From assembly GCA_902825865.1 (NCBI GenBank), contig CADECX010000005.1, positions 1 through 64,000 of the forward strand: a DNA stretch of 64,000 nucleotides. The letters are read 5' to 3'. Position numbers and translations under genes: made by a program. The stretch comes from an uncultured Alphaproteobacteria bacterium (GTDB lineage: Bacteria > Pseudomonadota > Alphaproteobacteria > Micropepsales > Micropepsaceae). This document shows, piece after piece, positions 35,607-45,711 of the stretch; position 1 is the stretch's first letter; the number at the start of each line of letters is the position of its first letter. The notes under the pieces were generated by a model, which saw only the letters and a program-made list of their open reading frames with translations, did no database searches and was not told the origin of the DNA.

Positions 35607-36275
35607 ATGTCGCGCAAACTTTGGATCATCTTGAGCGTGGTGGTCGCGCTGGCTGCCGGCGGCGCCTGGTATTTTCTGGGCCAATCTCGCGAAAGCGCGG
35701 CGGCATCATCTGGCACCGCCGACGCGATCACCGCTCACGACATGACCATGGGCAATCCGGGCGCCAAGGTGGTGTTCATAGAGTATGCCGCGCCCATGTG
35801 CCCGCATTGCGCCCACTTCAACGACGAGGTCATGCCCGAGATCAAGAAGAGCTATATCGATACCGGCAAAGTGTTTTACGTCTTCCGCGTCTTCCCGCTG
35901 GGCGCTCCGGACGGCGTGGTGGAAAAGCTGGCCCGCTGCCTTCCCAAGGCGAAATATTTTCCCTTCATGGACCAGATATTCCGCAACCATCCGGAATGGA
36001 ATCCCCAGTATGGCGTGCAGGACGTGCGCGGCGGGCTGCTTAAGCAGGCCCAAACGGCCGGCATGAGCGAGGCGCAGTTCGACACCTGCATCGCCGATAC
36101 CAAAGAAGACGCCGTCATCAATCAGGTCGCCAGCGATGGCCAGGCCAAATACAACATCACCGGTACCCCGACCATCGTGATCAACGGCGTCAATGTCAGC
36201 CCCGGCAGCGTTCCGAGCCTGGAGCAGATGAAAATCTTCCTGGACAACGCTTTGGCTGGCAAAAAACCGGTTTAG
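35607..36275 (+). CDS. DsbA-family thioredoxin-fold protein 1
   Basis: A 222-residue periplasmic protein with an N-terminal membrane anchor (LWIILSVVVALAAGGAWYFL). It has a thioredoxin-fold domain with the redox motif CPHC (AAPMCPHCAHFND, about residues 67-70), a helical insert and the cis-proline loop TGTPTIVINGV. It probably acts as a disulfide oxidase or isomerase. The ATG at 35607 follows GGGAGG. It is the first of three tandem paralogues that all begin M-S-R-K; gaps to the next are 10 and 84 bases. Confidence 0.9.
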   Translation: MSRKLWIILSVVVALAAGGAWYFLGQSRESAAASSGTADAITAHDMTMGNPGAKVVFIEYAAPMCPHCAHFNDEVMPEIKKSYIDTGKVFYVFRVFPLGAPDGVVEKLARCLPKAKYFPFMDQIFRNHPEWNPQYGVQDVRGGLLKQAQTAGMSEAQFDTCIADTKEDAVINQVASDGQAKYNITGTPTIVINGVNVSPGSVPSLEQMKIFLDNALAGKKPV

Positions 36276-36285
36276 GAGAGCAACG

Positions 36286-36945
36286 ATGTCGCGCAAAAGT
36301 TGGACGATTGCAGGCCTGTTCGTGGTCCTGTCCGCGGCAGCGGCCTGGTACTTCCTGCATGGCATGGGCGGAATGCCCGGGGCAGCCGGCAGCTCCACGG
36401 CCGCGGTCTATGAGCCGCTGCCCACCGATCACACCCAGGGCAATGCCAAGGCCAAGGTGACGGTGATCGAATATGCCTCGCCCACCTGCCCGGTCTGCGC
36501 CAATTTCATGATCAACTACTATCCCCGGCTGAAAAGCGAATATATCGACACCGGCAAGATCTTTTTCGTCTACCGCACCTTCCTGCGCCTGGCCGATGAC
36601 GCGATGGCGGAAAAACTCGCCCGCTGCATGCCCAAGGACAAATATATGGAATTCACCCACACGCTGTACCGCGAACAGCCGCGCTGGGATTATGAGTTCG
36701 GCATTCCCCAACCCGCCGGCGTCCATGCCGCTTTGGTGCAGCTGGCGCAGGAAGCGGGCATGAGCGCGGCCGATGCGGAAGCCTGTATCGCCTCCCCTAC
36801 CGACGAAGCCGCCATCAGCAAAGTGGGCGAGGACGGAGTGGCCAAATACAGCGTCGCCGCCACGCCCACTTTTGTCGTCAACGGCCAGGCCGAATCGGGA
36901 TTCGAGAACCTGTTTTCGCGCATCGAGGCCGCCCTGGCAAAATAA
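36286..36945 (+). CDS. DsbA-family thioredoxin-fold protein 2
   Basis: 219 residues, with the same anchor (GLFVVLSAAAAWYFL) and fold as its neighbours, motif CPVC in ASPTCPVCANFM and cis-proline loop AATPTFVVNG. Clearly a tandem duplicate: YPRLKSEYIDTGKIFFVYRTF matches the third copy closely. TAGGAGAG supplies the SD. The change from CPHC to CPVC implies a different redox potential from copy 1. Confidence 0.9.
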   Translation: MSRKSWTIAGLFVVLSAAAAWYFLHGMGGMPGAAGSSTAAVYEPLPTDHTQGNAKAKVTVIEYASPTCPVCANFMINYYPRLKSEYIDTGKIFFVYRTFLRLADDAMAEKLARCMPKDKYMEFTHTLYREQPRWDYEFGIPQPAGVHAALVQLAQEAGMSAADAEACIASPTDEAAISKVGEDGVAKYSVAATPTFVVNGQAESGFENLFSRIEAALAK

Positions 36946-37029
36946 CAACGAGTTTTCAATAACTTAGGCCGATGGACCGGCGCCGAATTCTCTGCCAAAA
37001 GCATAGGCGCAATTGAGGCGGAGATTCCC

Positions 37030-37689
37030 TTGTCGCGCAAAACGCTGTTTGTCGTCCTGGGCCTGGCTCTTCTGATCGCAGCCGGGGGAATCGGTTACTA
37101 CTTCACCAGCGGCTCCGGCAATGCCGCCAGCGCCAAGGGCTATGAGATCGCCCCGACCGACCGGGTCCTGGGCAATCGCAATGCCAAGGTGGTGCTGATC
37201 GAATATGCGGCGCTCACGTGCCCGGTCTGCGCCAATTTCAACGCCAACACCTTCCCGCGACTCAAGGCCGACTACATCGACACCGGAAAGATTCTCTATG
37301 TCTTCCGCATGTTCCCGCTGCGGTCCGACGACGGTTCCGCCGAGAAAATCGCCCGCTGTCTGCCTGAGGATAAGTACTTCGCCTTCGTTGACCTGTTGTT
37401 CAAGAATCAACCCAAATGGGACTGGGAGTATGGCCTCAAGCCGCCGGAGGTTCGCGAGGGGCTGGTTTTGTTGGGGCGCATTGCCGGCATGAGCAGGGAA
37501 CAGGTTGACCAGTGCATGGTGAACAAAGCTGAGGATGACCGGATCAACCAGGTATCGTCGGAGGCCCAATCACGTTACAGCGTCAACGCGACGCCGACTT
37601 TCATCCTGAACGGCACCAGCATCGGCTCGGGAAACATTCCCTTCGACTCGCTGTCGAAGCTTTTGGACACAGAACTCGCCAAGCCGTAG
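37030..37689 (+). CDS. DsbA-family thioredoxin-fold protein 3
   Basis: 219 residues; anchor LFVVLGLALLIAAGGIGYYF, motif CPVC in AALTCPVCANFNANTFPRL, cis-proline loop NATPTFILNGT. A TTG start at 37030 keeps the M-S-R-K N-terminus shared by all three copies and has GGCGGAG upstream. It is 29 bases before smc. Conservation of redox cysteines in all three copies argues that none is a decaying duplicate. Confidence 0.9.
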   Translation: MSRKTLFVVLGLALLIAAGGIGYYFTSGSGNAASAKGYEIAPTDRVLGNRNAKVVLIEYAALTCPVCANFNANTFPRLKADYIDTGKILYVFRMFPLRSDDGSAEKIARCLPEDKYFAFVDLLFKNQPKWDWEYGLKPPEVREGLVLLGRIAGMSREQVDQCMVNKAEDDRINQVSSEAQSRYSVNATPTFILNGTSIGSGNIPFDSLSKLLDTELAKP

Positions 37690-37718
37690 CAGGCGGCGAG
37701 CGCATAAGGACATAACAG

Positions 37719-40700
37719 TTGAAGTTCACACGTCTCAGGCTTTCCGGTTTCAAATCCTTCGTCGAACCGACGGAGCTTTTCGTCGAGCCTGGCCTTACCG
37801 CCGTGATCGGCCCCAATGGCTGCGGAAAATCCAACCTGTTCGACGCGATGCGCTGGGTGATGGGCGAGACCCGTCCCTCCTCTATCCGCGGCAGCGAAAT
37901 GGACGATGTGATCTTTTCCGGCTCTTCGGGGCGGCCGGCGCGCAACGTCGCCGAAGTCACGCTCTTCATAGACAATAGCGACCGCACCGCGGGCGCGCCT
38001 TACAATGACTTCGACACGATCGAGGTTTCGCGCCGCATCGAGCGCGAGGCCGGCAGCGTCTATCGCATCAACGGCCGCGACGTGCGCCAGCGCGACGTGC
38101 AGATATTCTTCGCCGACGCCTCGTCCGGCGCCGGTTCGACCGCCTTTGTGCGCCAGGGCCAGATCGGCCTTCTGATTTCGCAAAAACCGCTGGCGCGCCG
38201 CGCCATTCTGGAAGAAGCAGCCGGCATCGGCGGTTTGCATCAGCGCCGCCATGAAGCGGAACTGCGCCTGCGCGCCGCCGAGACCAACCTGTCGCGGCTG
38301 GAAGATGTGATCCGCGAAGTCGAAGGCCAGCTCGCCAGCCTCAAGCGCCAGGCGCGCCAGGCCTCGCGCTACCGCAACCTGTCGGGCCATATCCGCAAGG
38401 CCGAGGCGCTGGCGCACTATCTGCGCTGGACCGCCGCCGAGGCGCGCACCGCCATCGCCGCCGAAGAACTTTCCACCGCCGCCGCTTCTGTCGCCACCGC
38501 CACCGATGCGGCGGCCCGCGCTTCCACCGCGCAAAGCGATGCGGCGGCGATTTTGCCGCCCTTGCGCCAGGCCGAGGCCGAAAAGGCCGCGGCGCATCAC
38601 CGCCTCATCGCCCAGCGCGAGCAACTCGATGCCGAAGAACAACGCGCCCGCGAAGCCGCCCAGCGCATTCGTCAGTTGATCGCCCAAGGCCAGGCCGATG
38701 CCGAACGCGAACAATTGCTGGAGCATGACGCCGACAGCGCCTTGACCGATCTGGCGCGCGAGACAAGCAATCTTCAAGCCGCCACCGAGAATGCCGGCCA
38801 GGACCTGGCCGCCGCGGAAGCAGCCGCCGCGCAAATGGCGCAGGTGCTTTCGGATGCGGAAAATCTGCTGGAACGGTTGAACGCCGAACTGGCGGAATGG
38901 AATGCCAAGAAAGCCAGCCTGGAACGCGGCAAGGACCTGGCCATCGCCTTGCTAGACAGCAGCAAGCAGCAATTGGCCGACGCCCAGGCCCGGCTGAACG
39001 CCGCCCTGGAGCGCGCCAAGGATGCGCCCGACGTGCATGCGGCGGAGTATGAGACCGAGCGCGCCCGCGGCAGTTCCGAAGATGCCCACGCCGCCGCCGA
39101 TTCTGCGCGCGACAAATTCCAAAACGCCGAAACGGCGGAAGCCGCCGCCCGCGAGCCGCTGGAGGCCGCGGAACGCGAAGTGCAGCGCCTCTCCGCCGAA
39201 GTAAAGGCGCTCAGCGATCTGTTGCATCCCGAGGGCGAAGGTCTTTTCCCGCCCCTGGTCGATGCGGTGTCGGTGCAATCGGGTTACGAAGCCGCCCTGG
39301 CCGCCGCACTGGGCGACGATCTGCAGGCGCCGCTGGACAATTCCTCACCGCATCATTGGCGCGATCTGGGCAAGTTCGAGTTCGATGCGCGCCTGCCCGC
39401 CGGCAGCAAACCGCTGAGCGATTTCGTCAAGGCGCCCGCCGCCCTGGCCCGCCGTTTGGCCATGACCGGCCTGGTGTTCCCCGATCAGGGCGGGAACCTG
39501 CAAAGCCAGCTCAAGCCGGGACAGCGGCTGGTATCGGCGCGCGGCGATCTGTGGCGCTGGGACGGTTTTGTCGCCAGTGCCGACGCACCTTCGGTATCCG
39601 CCGTGCGGCTAGCGCAGCGCAATCGCCTCAGCGCGCTGGAAAGCGAATTGGAAAAAGCCCGTCAGGCCCGGGCCACGGTCTTCGCCGATTATTCCGCCGC
39701 CAAGGACGCGGCCCAGTCGGCGCGTGAAATGCTGCGCGCCGCCGAACAGCAGGAACGCAGCGCCGAACAGACATTGATCGGCTCGCAGGATCAAGCCACC
39801 CGCGCGGCACGCGCCGCCGCCGAGCGCGCCTCGCAACTGGCGTCGCTGGAAGCGGAAATCCGCCGCCTGGTGCAGTCGGTGGAAGCGGCCGAGGAATCCC
39901 GTTCTTCCGCCGCCGGCGGATTGGACGAATTGGGCGACGGCGTGGGCCTCAATCAGAAAGTCGCGGATGCCCGCGGCCAGACCGCCGATGCCCGCACCAA
40001 GGCCAGCGAGGCGCGCGGCGCCTTGGAAGTGCTGCGCCGCGAAGGCGAAACCCGCACGCGTCGCCTTGCCGTCATCAGCGACGAACAGGGACGCTGGAAC
40101 AGCCGCAAGAGCGACGCGCAAAGCCATGTCGCCGAACTGGTCCGCCGCCAGGAAGAACTGACCGGCGAGCTGGCCAGTGCCGAGCAGGTGCCCGAACAGA
40201 TGGCCCAGAAGCGCAACGCCCTGCTGGACGCCATCGCCGCGGCTGAAAGCGCGCGCAATCAATCCTCGGATGCCAGGCAAGAGGCCGAAAGCATCTTGGC
40301 CGGAGCCGACAAGCACGCCAAGGCGACGGATGCCATCCTGTCTTCGGCGCGCGAGGAACGCGCCCGCGCCCAGGCCTTGTCGGAAGCCGCCAGCCAACGC
40401 ATCGAAGAACTCAAGACCCGCATCCATGACGAACTGGAATGCGCGCCGAACGAACTGGCGGAGCGCGCCGAGATCAAGGACGGTGAGGAATTGCCGCCCT
40501 TGGAACAGGCGGAAAAGCGCGTCGAGCGGCTGAAGCAGGAACGCGAGCAGTTGGGCGGCGTCAATCTGCGCGCCGAGGAAGAAGCCGCCGAGCAGGAAAC
40601 GCGCCTGACCACCCTGGTGGCCGACCGCGACGATCTCACCGGCGCCATCGACCGGCTGCGCCGTGGCATTCAGAGCCTGAACAAGGAAGGCCGCGAGCGG

Positions 40701-41174
40701 CTGCTGGCCTCGTTCGAAAAGGTGAATGAGAATTTCAAGCAGCTCTTCACCAAGCTGTTCGAGGGCGGCGAAGCCAAGCTGACCTTCACCGAATCCGAAG
40801 ACCCACTGGAAGCGGGCCTGGAAATCTTCGCCCGCCCGCCGGGCAAGCGGCTGCAGTCGCTGGCGCTGCTTTCGGGCGGCGAGCAGGCCCTGACCGCCAT
40901 GGCGCTGATCTTCGCGGTGTTCCTGGTCAATCCGGCGCCGGTCTGCGTCCTGGACGAAGTGGACGCGCCGCTGGACGACGCCAATGTCGAGCGTTTCTGC
41001 AACATGCTGAACCAGATGACCGAGATTTCGGGCACCCGCTTCCTGGTCATCACCCACCATGCCTTGACCATGAGCCGGATGGACCGGCTGTTCGGGGTCA
41101 CCATGGCGGAGCGCGGCGTCAGCCAGTTGGTCTCGGTGAGCCTGGCGGACGCGGAAAAGATCGCAGCAGAGTGA
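37719..41174 (+). CDS. smc: Chromosome partition/condensin protein SMC
   Basis: 1151-residue SMC ATPase that folds and separates chromosomes, working with ScpA and ScpB (encoded here at 50084-51578). The N-terminal head has Walker A GPNGCGKSN (31-39). Coiled coils run about 165-500 and 650-1000, with the hinge near 505-640 (LFPPLVDAVSVQSGYEAALA). The C-terminal head has the signature LLSGGEQALTAMAL (about 1048) and Walker B VCVLDEVDAPLDDANVERF. The TTG start at 37719 is supported by AAGGA and the conserved MKFTRLRLSGFKSF. Confidence 0.96.
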   Translation: MKFTRLRLSGFKSFVEPTELFVEPGLTAVIGPNGCGKSNLFDAMRWVMGETRPSSIRGSEMDDVIFSGSSGRPARNVAEVTLFIDNSDRTAGAPYNDFDTIEVSRRIEREAGSVYRINGRDVRQRDVQIFFADASSGAGSTAFVRQGQIGLLISQKPLARRAILEEAAGIGGLHQRRHEAELRLRAAETNLSRLEDVIREVEGQLASLKRQARQASRYRNLSGHIRKAEALAHYLRWTAAEARTAIAAEELSTAAASVATATDAAARASTAQSDAAAILPPLRQAEAEKAAAHHRLIAQREQLDAEEQRAREAAQRIRQLIAQGQADAEREQLLEHDADSALTDLARETSNLQAATENAGQDLAAAEAAAAQMAQVLSDAENLLERLNAELAEWNAKKASLERGKDLAIALLDSSKQQLADAQARLNAALERAKDAPDVHAAEYETERARGSSEDAHAAADSARDKFQNAETAEAAAREPLEAAEREVQRLSAEVKALSDLLHPEGEGLFPPLVDAVSVQSGYEAALAAALGDDLQAPLDNSSPHHWRDLGKFEFDARLPAGSKPLSDFVKAPAALARRLAMTGLVFPDQGGNLQSQLKPGQRLVSARGDLWRWDGFVASADAPSVSAVRLAQRNRLSALESELEKARQARATVFADYSAAKDAAQSAREMLRAAEQQERSAEQTLIGSQDQATRAARAAAERASQLASLEAEIRRLVQSVEAAEESRSSAAGGLDELGDGVGLNQKVADARGQTADARTKASEARGALEVLRREGETRTRRLAVISDEQGRWNSRKSDAQSHVAELVRRQEELTGELASAEQVPEQMAQKRNALLDAIAAAESARNQSSDARQEAESILAGADKHAKATDAILSSAREERARAQALSEAASQRIEELKTRIHDELECAPNELAERAEIKDGEELPPLEQAEKRVERLKQEREQLGGVNLRAEEEAAEQETRLTTLVADRDDLTGAIDRLRRGIQSLNKEGRERLLASFEKVNENFKQLFTKLFEGGEAKLTFTESEDPLEAGLEIFARPPGKRLQSLALLSGGEQALTAMALIFAVFLVNPAPVCVLDEVDAPLDDANVERFCNMLNQMTEISGTRFLVITHHALTMSRMDRLFGVTMAERGVSQLVSVSLADAEKIAAE

Positions 41175-41359
41175 TTCTTGAGATAAGGCCGTAATCCGGC
41201 TCGACCTTTTTGCCGCGCCTGCGATTTCCCCTTTAAAGTCAACGATTTGACGCAGTCTGTCTTTCTTGACACCCAAAAGGGCCAACCCTATGGTCCGCCC
41301 GCCTTCGACGCGTCGGAAGGCCCATTTCAGTTGGTTTTTCGGCACTTTGGGAGACGGTT

Positions 41360-41704
41360 TTGACGGCTCCAGACCCCGACAGGCTGACCGATCTGGGCAA
41401 GCGGGTCGAGGAAGCCCAAAAGCGGCAAGCGGCAGCGGCGAAACGCCCGCCGCCTTCGCAAGCGGGCATCGCAGGCCGTTTCGCGACCGAACTGGTCGCG
41501 GAGCTGGTCGTCGGAGGCGGACTGGGATGGGGGATCGACTGGCTCTTCGGCCATTTCGGGTTCCGCACACGCCCGGTCTTCATGATTGTGTTTTTTGTGC
41601 TGGGCGCGGCCGCGGGTATTCGCAACGTGATGCGCGCGGCAACCGAAATCAACGCCGAGATCGCCGCCAAGTCGGCTGAGGCGAAAGACGGTGAGGAGAG
41701 ATAG
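41360..41704 (+). CDS. atpI: ATP synthase subunit I (AtpI-like)
   Basis: 114 residues. Polar, coiled N-terminus (LTDLGKRVEEAQKRQ), then two membrane helices (about 45-65 and 72-90) with GGGLGWGIDWLFGHF and PVFMIVFFVLGAAAGIRNV. AtpI helps assemble the c-ring and carries divalent cations in some species. A TTG at 41360 with GGGAGACGG upstream is the start. It leads the F0 operon. Confidence 0.88.
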   Translation: MTAPDPDRLTDLGKRVEEAQKRQAAAAKRPPPSQAGIAGRFATELVAELVVGGGLGWGIDWLFGHFGFRTRPVFMIVFFVLGAAAGIRNVMRAATEINAEIAAKSAEAKDGEER

Positions 41705-41707
41705 TCC

Positions 41708-42469
41708 GTGGCCTTGAACCCGATGGAGCAGTTCAGCATCAAGCCGCTCGTCGCCGAGCCGCTTTTCTCCATTGCGGGCCATCCGATCTATTTCACCAAC
41801 CAGGCGCTGTTGATGATCATGGTGGCGCTGGCGTCGTCGCTGTTCCTCATTTTGTCGGTCAAGCGCAACCGGCTGGTCCCCACCCGCGGCCAGTCCATGT
41901 CGGAAATGTCCTACGAATTCGTCGCCAACATGATCCATTCGACGACCGGCGAGGATGGGCTGAAATTCTTCCCCTTCGTCTTCACACTCTTCATGTTCGT
42001 GCTGTGCAGCAACTTCTTCGGCATGGTCCCGGGCAGCTTCACCGTCACCAGTCAGATCGCCGTGACCCTGGCATTGGCGTCCCTGGTGATACTGGTTGTG
42101 ATCGTGACCGGCATCGCCAAGCATGGCTGGCGTTTCATCATGCTGTTCATTCCCAAGGCGCCGATCTACATCCTGCCATTGCTGTTTCTGATCGAGCTCA
42201 TTTCCTTCTGTTCGCGGCCCATCAGCCTTTCGGTCCGTCTATTCGCCAACATGCTGGCCGGCCACACCCTGCTGGCGGTGTTCGCGGGCTTTGTGGTTTC
42301 CCTGGGCGCCGCCGGCGGCATCTACACCGGATTGGCGATCGCCCCCCTGCTCCTGATGATCGGCATCATGCTGCTGGAGCTGCTGGTCGCCTTTCTGCAG
42401 GCCTATGTTTTCGCGATCCTCACCTGCATCTATCTCAACGAAGCACTTCACCTCCACGATCACCACTGA
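41708..42469 (+). CDS. atpB: ATP synthase F0 subunit a
   Basis: 253-residue membrane protein forming the proton half-channels. It has five or six membrane helices and the essential arginine in ISLSVRLFANMLAGHTLL, followed by LLELLVAFLQAYVFAILTCIYL. It starts with GTG at 41708, four bases after atpI. Products of the adjacent genes make the rest of F0; the F1 genes are elsewhere, as usual in alphaproteobacteria. Confidence 0.96.
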   Translation: MALNPMEQFSIKPLVAEPLFSIAGHPIYFTNQALLMIMVALASSLFLILSVKRNRLVPTRGQSMSEMSYEFVANMIHSTTGEDGLKFFPFVFTLFMFVLCSNFFGMVPGSFTVTSQIAVTLALASLVILVVIVTGIAKHGWRFIMLFIPKAPIYILPLLFLIELISFCSRPISLSVRLFANMLAGHTLLAVFAGFVVSLGAAGGIYTGLAIAPLLLMIGIMLLELLVAFLQAYVFAILTCIYLNEALHLHDHH

Positions 42470-42487
42470 ACCTAGAAGGGACCTAAA

Positions 42488-42712
42488 ATGGAACTTGCAG
42501 CTGCGAAAATGATTGGTGCGGGCATCGCCTGTATCGCCCTGGTCGGCGCCGGTATCGGCATCGGCAATGTGTTCGGCTCTTACCTGTCTGGCGCGCTGCG
42601 CAATCCGGGTGCCGCCGCCACGCAGACCACCAACCTGCTGTTGGGCTTCGCCCTGTGCGAAGCGACCGGCCTGTTCGGCCTGGTCGTGGCCCTGATCATC
42701 CTTTACGGCTGA
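42488..42712 (+). CDS. atpE: ATP synthase F0 subunit c
   Basis: 74-residue hairpin of two helices that forms the rotor ring. Helix 1 has GAGIGIGNVFGSYLSGALRNP. Helix 2 carries the ion-binding carboxylate as glutamate in FALCEATGLFGL. No extra sodium-binding residues are obvious, so protons are the likely coupling ion. Confidence 0.96.
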   Translation: MELAAAKMIGAGIACIALVGAGIGIGNVFGSYLSGALRNPGAAATQTTNLLLGFALCEATGLFGLVVALIILYG

Positions 42713-42716
42713 GCTC

Positions 42717-43247
42717 GTGCAGGAACACGGCGCTACCGCGGAGACGACAGAAGTCCCCCACAAGGAGGGGGGATTTCCGCCGTTCGACACCACCAGCTTC
42801 CCCAGCCAGTTTTTCTGGCTGGCGATCACCTTCGCGTTCCTGTTTACGATGGTGTGGCGCGTGGCGGGGCCGCGGATCAACAGCGCCATTACCAACCGCC
42901 GCGGCGCCATCAATGGCGCCATTGCGGAAGCCGGCAAGGCGCGCGCCGATGCGGAGGCCGCCCAGGCCAAGTATGAGCTGGCGCTGACCAAGGCCCGCAC
43001 CAACGCCAATGCCCTGGCCGAGGAAACCCGCACCAGGCTCAATGCGGAAATCGCCAAGGCCAAGGCGGACGCCGATGCCAAGGCGCATGAGGCCATGGCG
43101 GCCGCCGATGCCCGCATCACTGCCACGCGCGAAAGCGCCAAACAGGCGGTAACGGCGGCGGCGCGCGACGCGGCCATCGCCATTGTCGAGCGCCTGACCG
43201 GTGACAAGGTTTCGGCGGACGATGCCGCCAAGGCCCTTGGAAACTAA
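42717..43247 (+). CDS. ATP synthase F0 subunit b'
   Basis: 176 residues. One membrane helix (about 30-50; FPSQFFWLAITFAFLFTMVW) is preceded by an unusually long polar N-terminus and followed by a long alanine/lysine-rich helix for the stator stalk. The N-terminal extension and order (before b) identify b' (AtpG/AtpF2 type), which pairs with b as a heterodimer. A GTG start at 42717 lies four bases after atpE. Confidence 0.93.
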   Translation: MQEHGATAETTEVPHKEGGFPPFDTTSFPSQFFWLAITFAFLFTMVWRVAGPRINSAITNRRGAINGAIAEAGKARADAEAAQAKYELALTKARTNANALAEETRTRLNAEIAKAKADADAKAHEAMAAADARITATRESAKQAVTAAARDAAIAIVERLTGDKVSADDAAKALGN

Positions 43248-43265
43248 AGGGCGAGAAACTAGACC

Positions 43266-43757
43266 ATGGAAATCTTTCATCATCACGAGACCTGGGAAGT
43301 CATCGGCTTTCTGATCGTTGTCGGGCTGCTGCTGTGGAAGGGCGTGCCCGGCATGATCGGCAAGATGCTGGACCAGCGCGCCCAGGTGATCGCCGCCGAA
43401 CTGGAAGAAGCCAAGCGCTTGCGCGCCGAAGCCGCCGCCCTGCTGGCCGATTACCAGAAGCGCGCCGCCGGCGCCGAGGCCGAGGCCCAGAGCATCGTTA
43501 CCGCCGCCACCGCCGAAGCCGCGCAGTTCCAGAAGGAATCCCGCGCCGCGCTGGAAGCCCAGATCGCGCGCCGCGCCGCCGCCGCCCAGGACAAGATCGC
43601 CCAGGCGGAAGCCGCGGCCCTGAACGAGATCCGCGGCCTGGCCGCCGATACCGCCGTCAATGCCGCCCAGAAGCTGATCGCGGCGCGGCTGGACGAGAAC
43701 CGCGCCAAGAGCCTGATCGCCGACAGCATCAAGGGCGTGGGCGACACGCTCAATTAA
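43266..43757 (+). CDS. atpF: ATP synthase F0 subunit b
   Basis: 163 residues. Short N-terminus, a single membrane helix (about 10-27; WEVIGFLIVVGLLLWKGVP) and then a long charged helix (AAELEEAKRLRAEAAALLADYQ onward) of the peripheral stalk. It is the last gene of the F0 operon and is followed by a strong terminator. Confidence 0.95.
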   Translation: MEIFHHHETWEVIGFLIVVGLLLWKGVPGMIGKMLDQRAQVIAAELEEAKRLRAEAAALLADYQKRAAGAEAEAQSIVTAATAEAAQFQKESRAALEAQIARRAAAAQDKIAQAEAAALNEIRGLAADTAVNAAQKLIAARLDENRAKSLIADSIKGVGDTLN

Positions 43758-43785
43758 TACGAATTTGGTGGGACAATAAGAAAAA

Positions 43786-43821
43786 GGGCGGCCCCAAAAT
43801 GAAAAAAGGGGCCGCCCTTTT
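43786..43821. terminator. Bidirectional intrinsic terminator between atpF and aspS
   Basis: GGGCGGCCCC (43786-43795) pairs perfectly with GGGGCCGCCC (43808-43817), with A-tracts on the left and TTTT on the right. It lies between convergent genes and can end both transcripts. Confidence 0.9.
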
Positions 43822-43835
43822 CATTTGTGCGCTAC

Positions 43836-45641
43836 CTACGCCTTTTCCGGGTAGACCACGCGCAGGTGCAGCTCCTTGAGCTGCTTGGCGTTGGCCGGGC
43901 TGGGCGCGTTCATCAACAGATCCTGCGCCTGCTGGGTCATGGGGAACATGGTGACTTCGCGCAGATTTTCCTCGCCCGCCAGCAGCATCACAATACGGTC
44001 GATGCCCGGCGCGGTGCCGCCATGCGGCGGCGCGCCATGGCGGAAGGCATTGATCATGCCCTTGAACTTTTCTTCGGTCTCCTCGCGCGCATAACCGGCG
44101 ATCTCGAAGGCCTTCAGCATCACGTCGGGATCATGGTTGCGGATGGCGCCTGACGACAATTCATAGCCGTTGCAGACAATGTCGTACTGATAGGCCTTGA
44201 GCCCCAGAATGGTCTCATGATCGTTCTGGTCGAGGGCGAGAAACTTCTCCCGGTCGAACTGGGGCATGGAAAAGGGGTTGTGGGAGAAGTCGATCTTCTT
44301 GTCGTCCTCGTTCCACTCATACATGGGGAAATCGACGATCCAGCAGAATTTGTATTCGTCGTCCTTTATCAGCCCCAACTCGCGGCCCAGCCGCGTGCGG
44401 GCCGCTCCCGCGATGGCGGCGGCGCGGTCCGCCTTGGCATCGGCCGAGAAGAACAAAGCATCGCCCGCCTTGACCTTGGCGGCTTTGGCCATATCGGCCA
44501 GGACAGTGGCGGGAATGAATTTGGCGATGGGGCCCTTGCCGACCAGCGCGCCACCGTCTTCTTCGAATTGGACATAGCCCAGGCCCGCGGCGCCCTCGCC
44601 GCGCGCCCATTCATTCAGCTTGTCGAAGAAGCTGCGCGGCTGCGGCGCGGCGCCGGGCGCGGGAATGGCGCGCACCGTTTTGTTCTTGAAGGCTTTGAAC
44701 TCGACTTCGGCGCGGCCGAAAAACTCGGACACATCCACGATCTCGATCGGATTGCGCAGGTCCGGCTTGTCGGTGCCGTATTTCAGCATCGCCTCGGCGA
44801 AGGGAATGCGCGGGAACTGGTCCGGCTTGGTCACCTTCTTGCCATTGGCGAATTCCTCGAACACGCCGGACAGAACCGGCGCAACCGCGGCGAAGACGTC
44901 ATCCTGGGTGACGAAACTCATCTCCAGATCGAGCTGATAGAATTCACCCGGCGAGCGGTCGGCGCGGCCGTCTTCGTCGCGGAAACAGGGCGCGATCTGG
45001 AAATAGCGGTCGAAGCCCGACACCATGATCAGCTGCTTGAACTGCTGCGGGGCCTGCGGCAGGGCATAGAACTGGCCGGGATAGCGTCGCGACGGCACCA
45101 GAAAGTCGCGCGCGCCTTCGGGTGAGGACGCCGTCAGAATCGGGGTCTGGAATTCGGTGAAGCCCTGTTCGACCATGCGGCGGCGTAGGGACGTGACGAT
45201 ATTGGCGCGCAGCATGATGTTCTTGTGCAGCCGCTCGCGGCGCAAATCGAGAAAGCGGTAAGTCAGCCGGGTCTCTTCCGGATAATCGTGATCGCCGAAC
45301 ACCGGCAGCGGCAGTTCCTGGGCCTTGCTCTGCACCATGGCCTGTTCGATGCGCAGTTCGACTTCGCCGGTGGGAAGATCCTTGTTCACGGTCTCGGCGC
45401 TGCGGGCCACCACTTTGCCGGTCAGGGTCAGCACCCATTCCGAGCGCGCCGTATCCACCAGCGCGAAAGCAGCCGCATCGGGCTCGATCACGCATTGGGT
45501 GATGCCGTAATGATCGCGCAAGTCGATAAAGATCAGCCCGCCATGATCGCGCCGGCGATTGACCCAGCCCGACAGGCGCACGGTGGCGCCGACATCGGCC
45601 TTGCGAAGCTGGCCGCAGGTATGGGTGCGATAGGCATGCAT
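43836..45641 (-). CDS. aspS: Aspartyl-tRNA synthetase
   Basis: 601-residue class II synthetase, bacterial (AspRS-type, probably non-discriminating if no AsnRS or amidotransferase data contradict it). It has the OB-fold anticodon domain ([23 protein letters not shown]), motif 2 region [11 protein letters not shown] with [15 protein letters not shown], the GAD insertion (about 280-430) and motif 3 [11 protein letters not shown]. The ATG at 45641 precedes [13 protein letters not shown], the family start. Confidence 0.96.
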   Translation of the reverse strand: MHAYRTHTCGQLRKADVGATVRLSGWVNRRRDHGGLIFIDLRDHYGITQCVIEPDAAAFALVDTARSEWVLTLTGKVVARSAETVNKDLPTGEVELRIEQAMVQSKAQELPLPVFGDHDYPEETRLTYRFLDLRRERLHKNIMLRANIVTSLRRRMVEQGFTEFQTPILTASSPEGARDFLVPSRRYPGQFYALPQAPQQFKQLIMVSGFDRYFQIAPCFRDEDGRADRSPGEFYQLDLEMSFVTQDDVFAAVAPVLSGVFEEFANGKKVTKPDQFPRIPFAEAMLKYGTDKPDLRNPIEIVDVSEFFGRAEVEFKAFKNKTVRAIPAPGAAPQPRSFFDKLNEWARGEGAAGLGYVQFEEDGGALVGKGPIAKFIPATVLADMAKAAKVKAGDALFFSADAKADRAAAIAGAARTRLGRELGLIKDDEYKFCWIVDFPMYEWNEDDKKIDFSHNPFSMPQFDREKFLALDQNDHETILGLKAYQYDIVCNGYELSSGAIRNHDPDVMLKAFEIAGYAREETEEKFKGMINAFRHGAPPHGGTAPGIDRIVMLLAGEENLREVTMFPMTQQAQDLLMNAPSPANAKQLKELHLRVVYPEKA

Positions 45642-45711
45642 GCCGGAAAATTCCTTGGGAAAGCCAGGGTTTTTGGCGGTTTATGGGGGGTAGGTCAAGG
45701 GTAAGGCCGGG

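Noticed and set aside
39609..41570. A 653-codon open frame on the minus strand opposite smc
   Set aside because: It overlaps the conserved SMC head and the start of atpI and has no SD or recognisable motif; another GC-driven antisense frame. The same holds for long frames opposite nadB (8611-10440), ppdK (12446-14368) and dgt (53569-54900).
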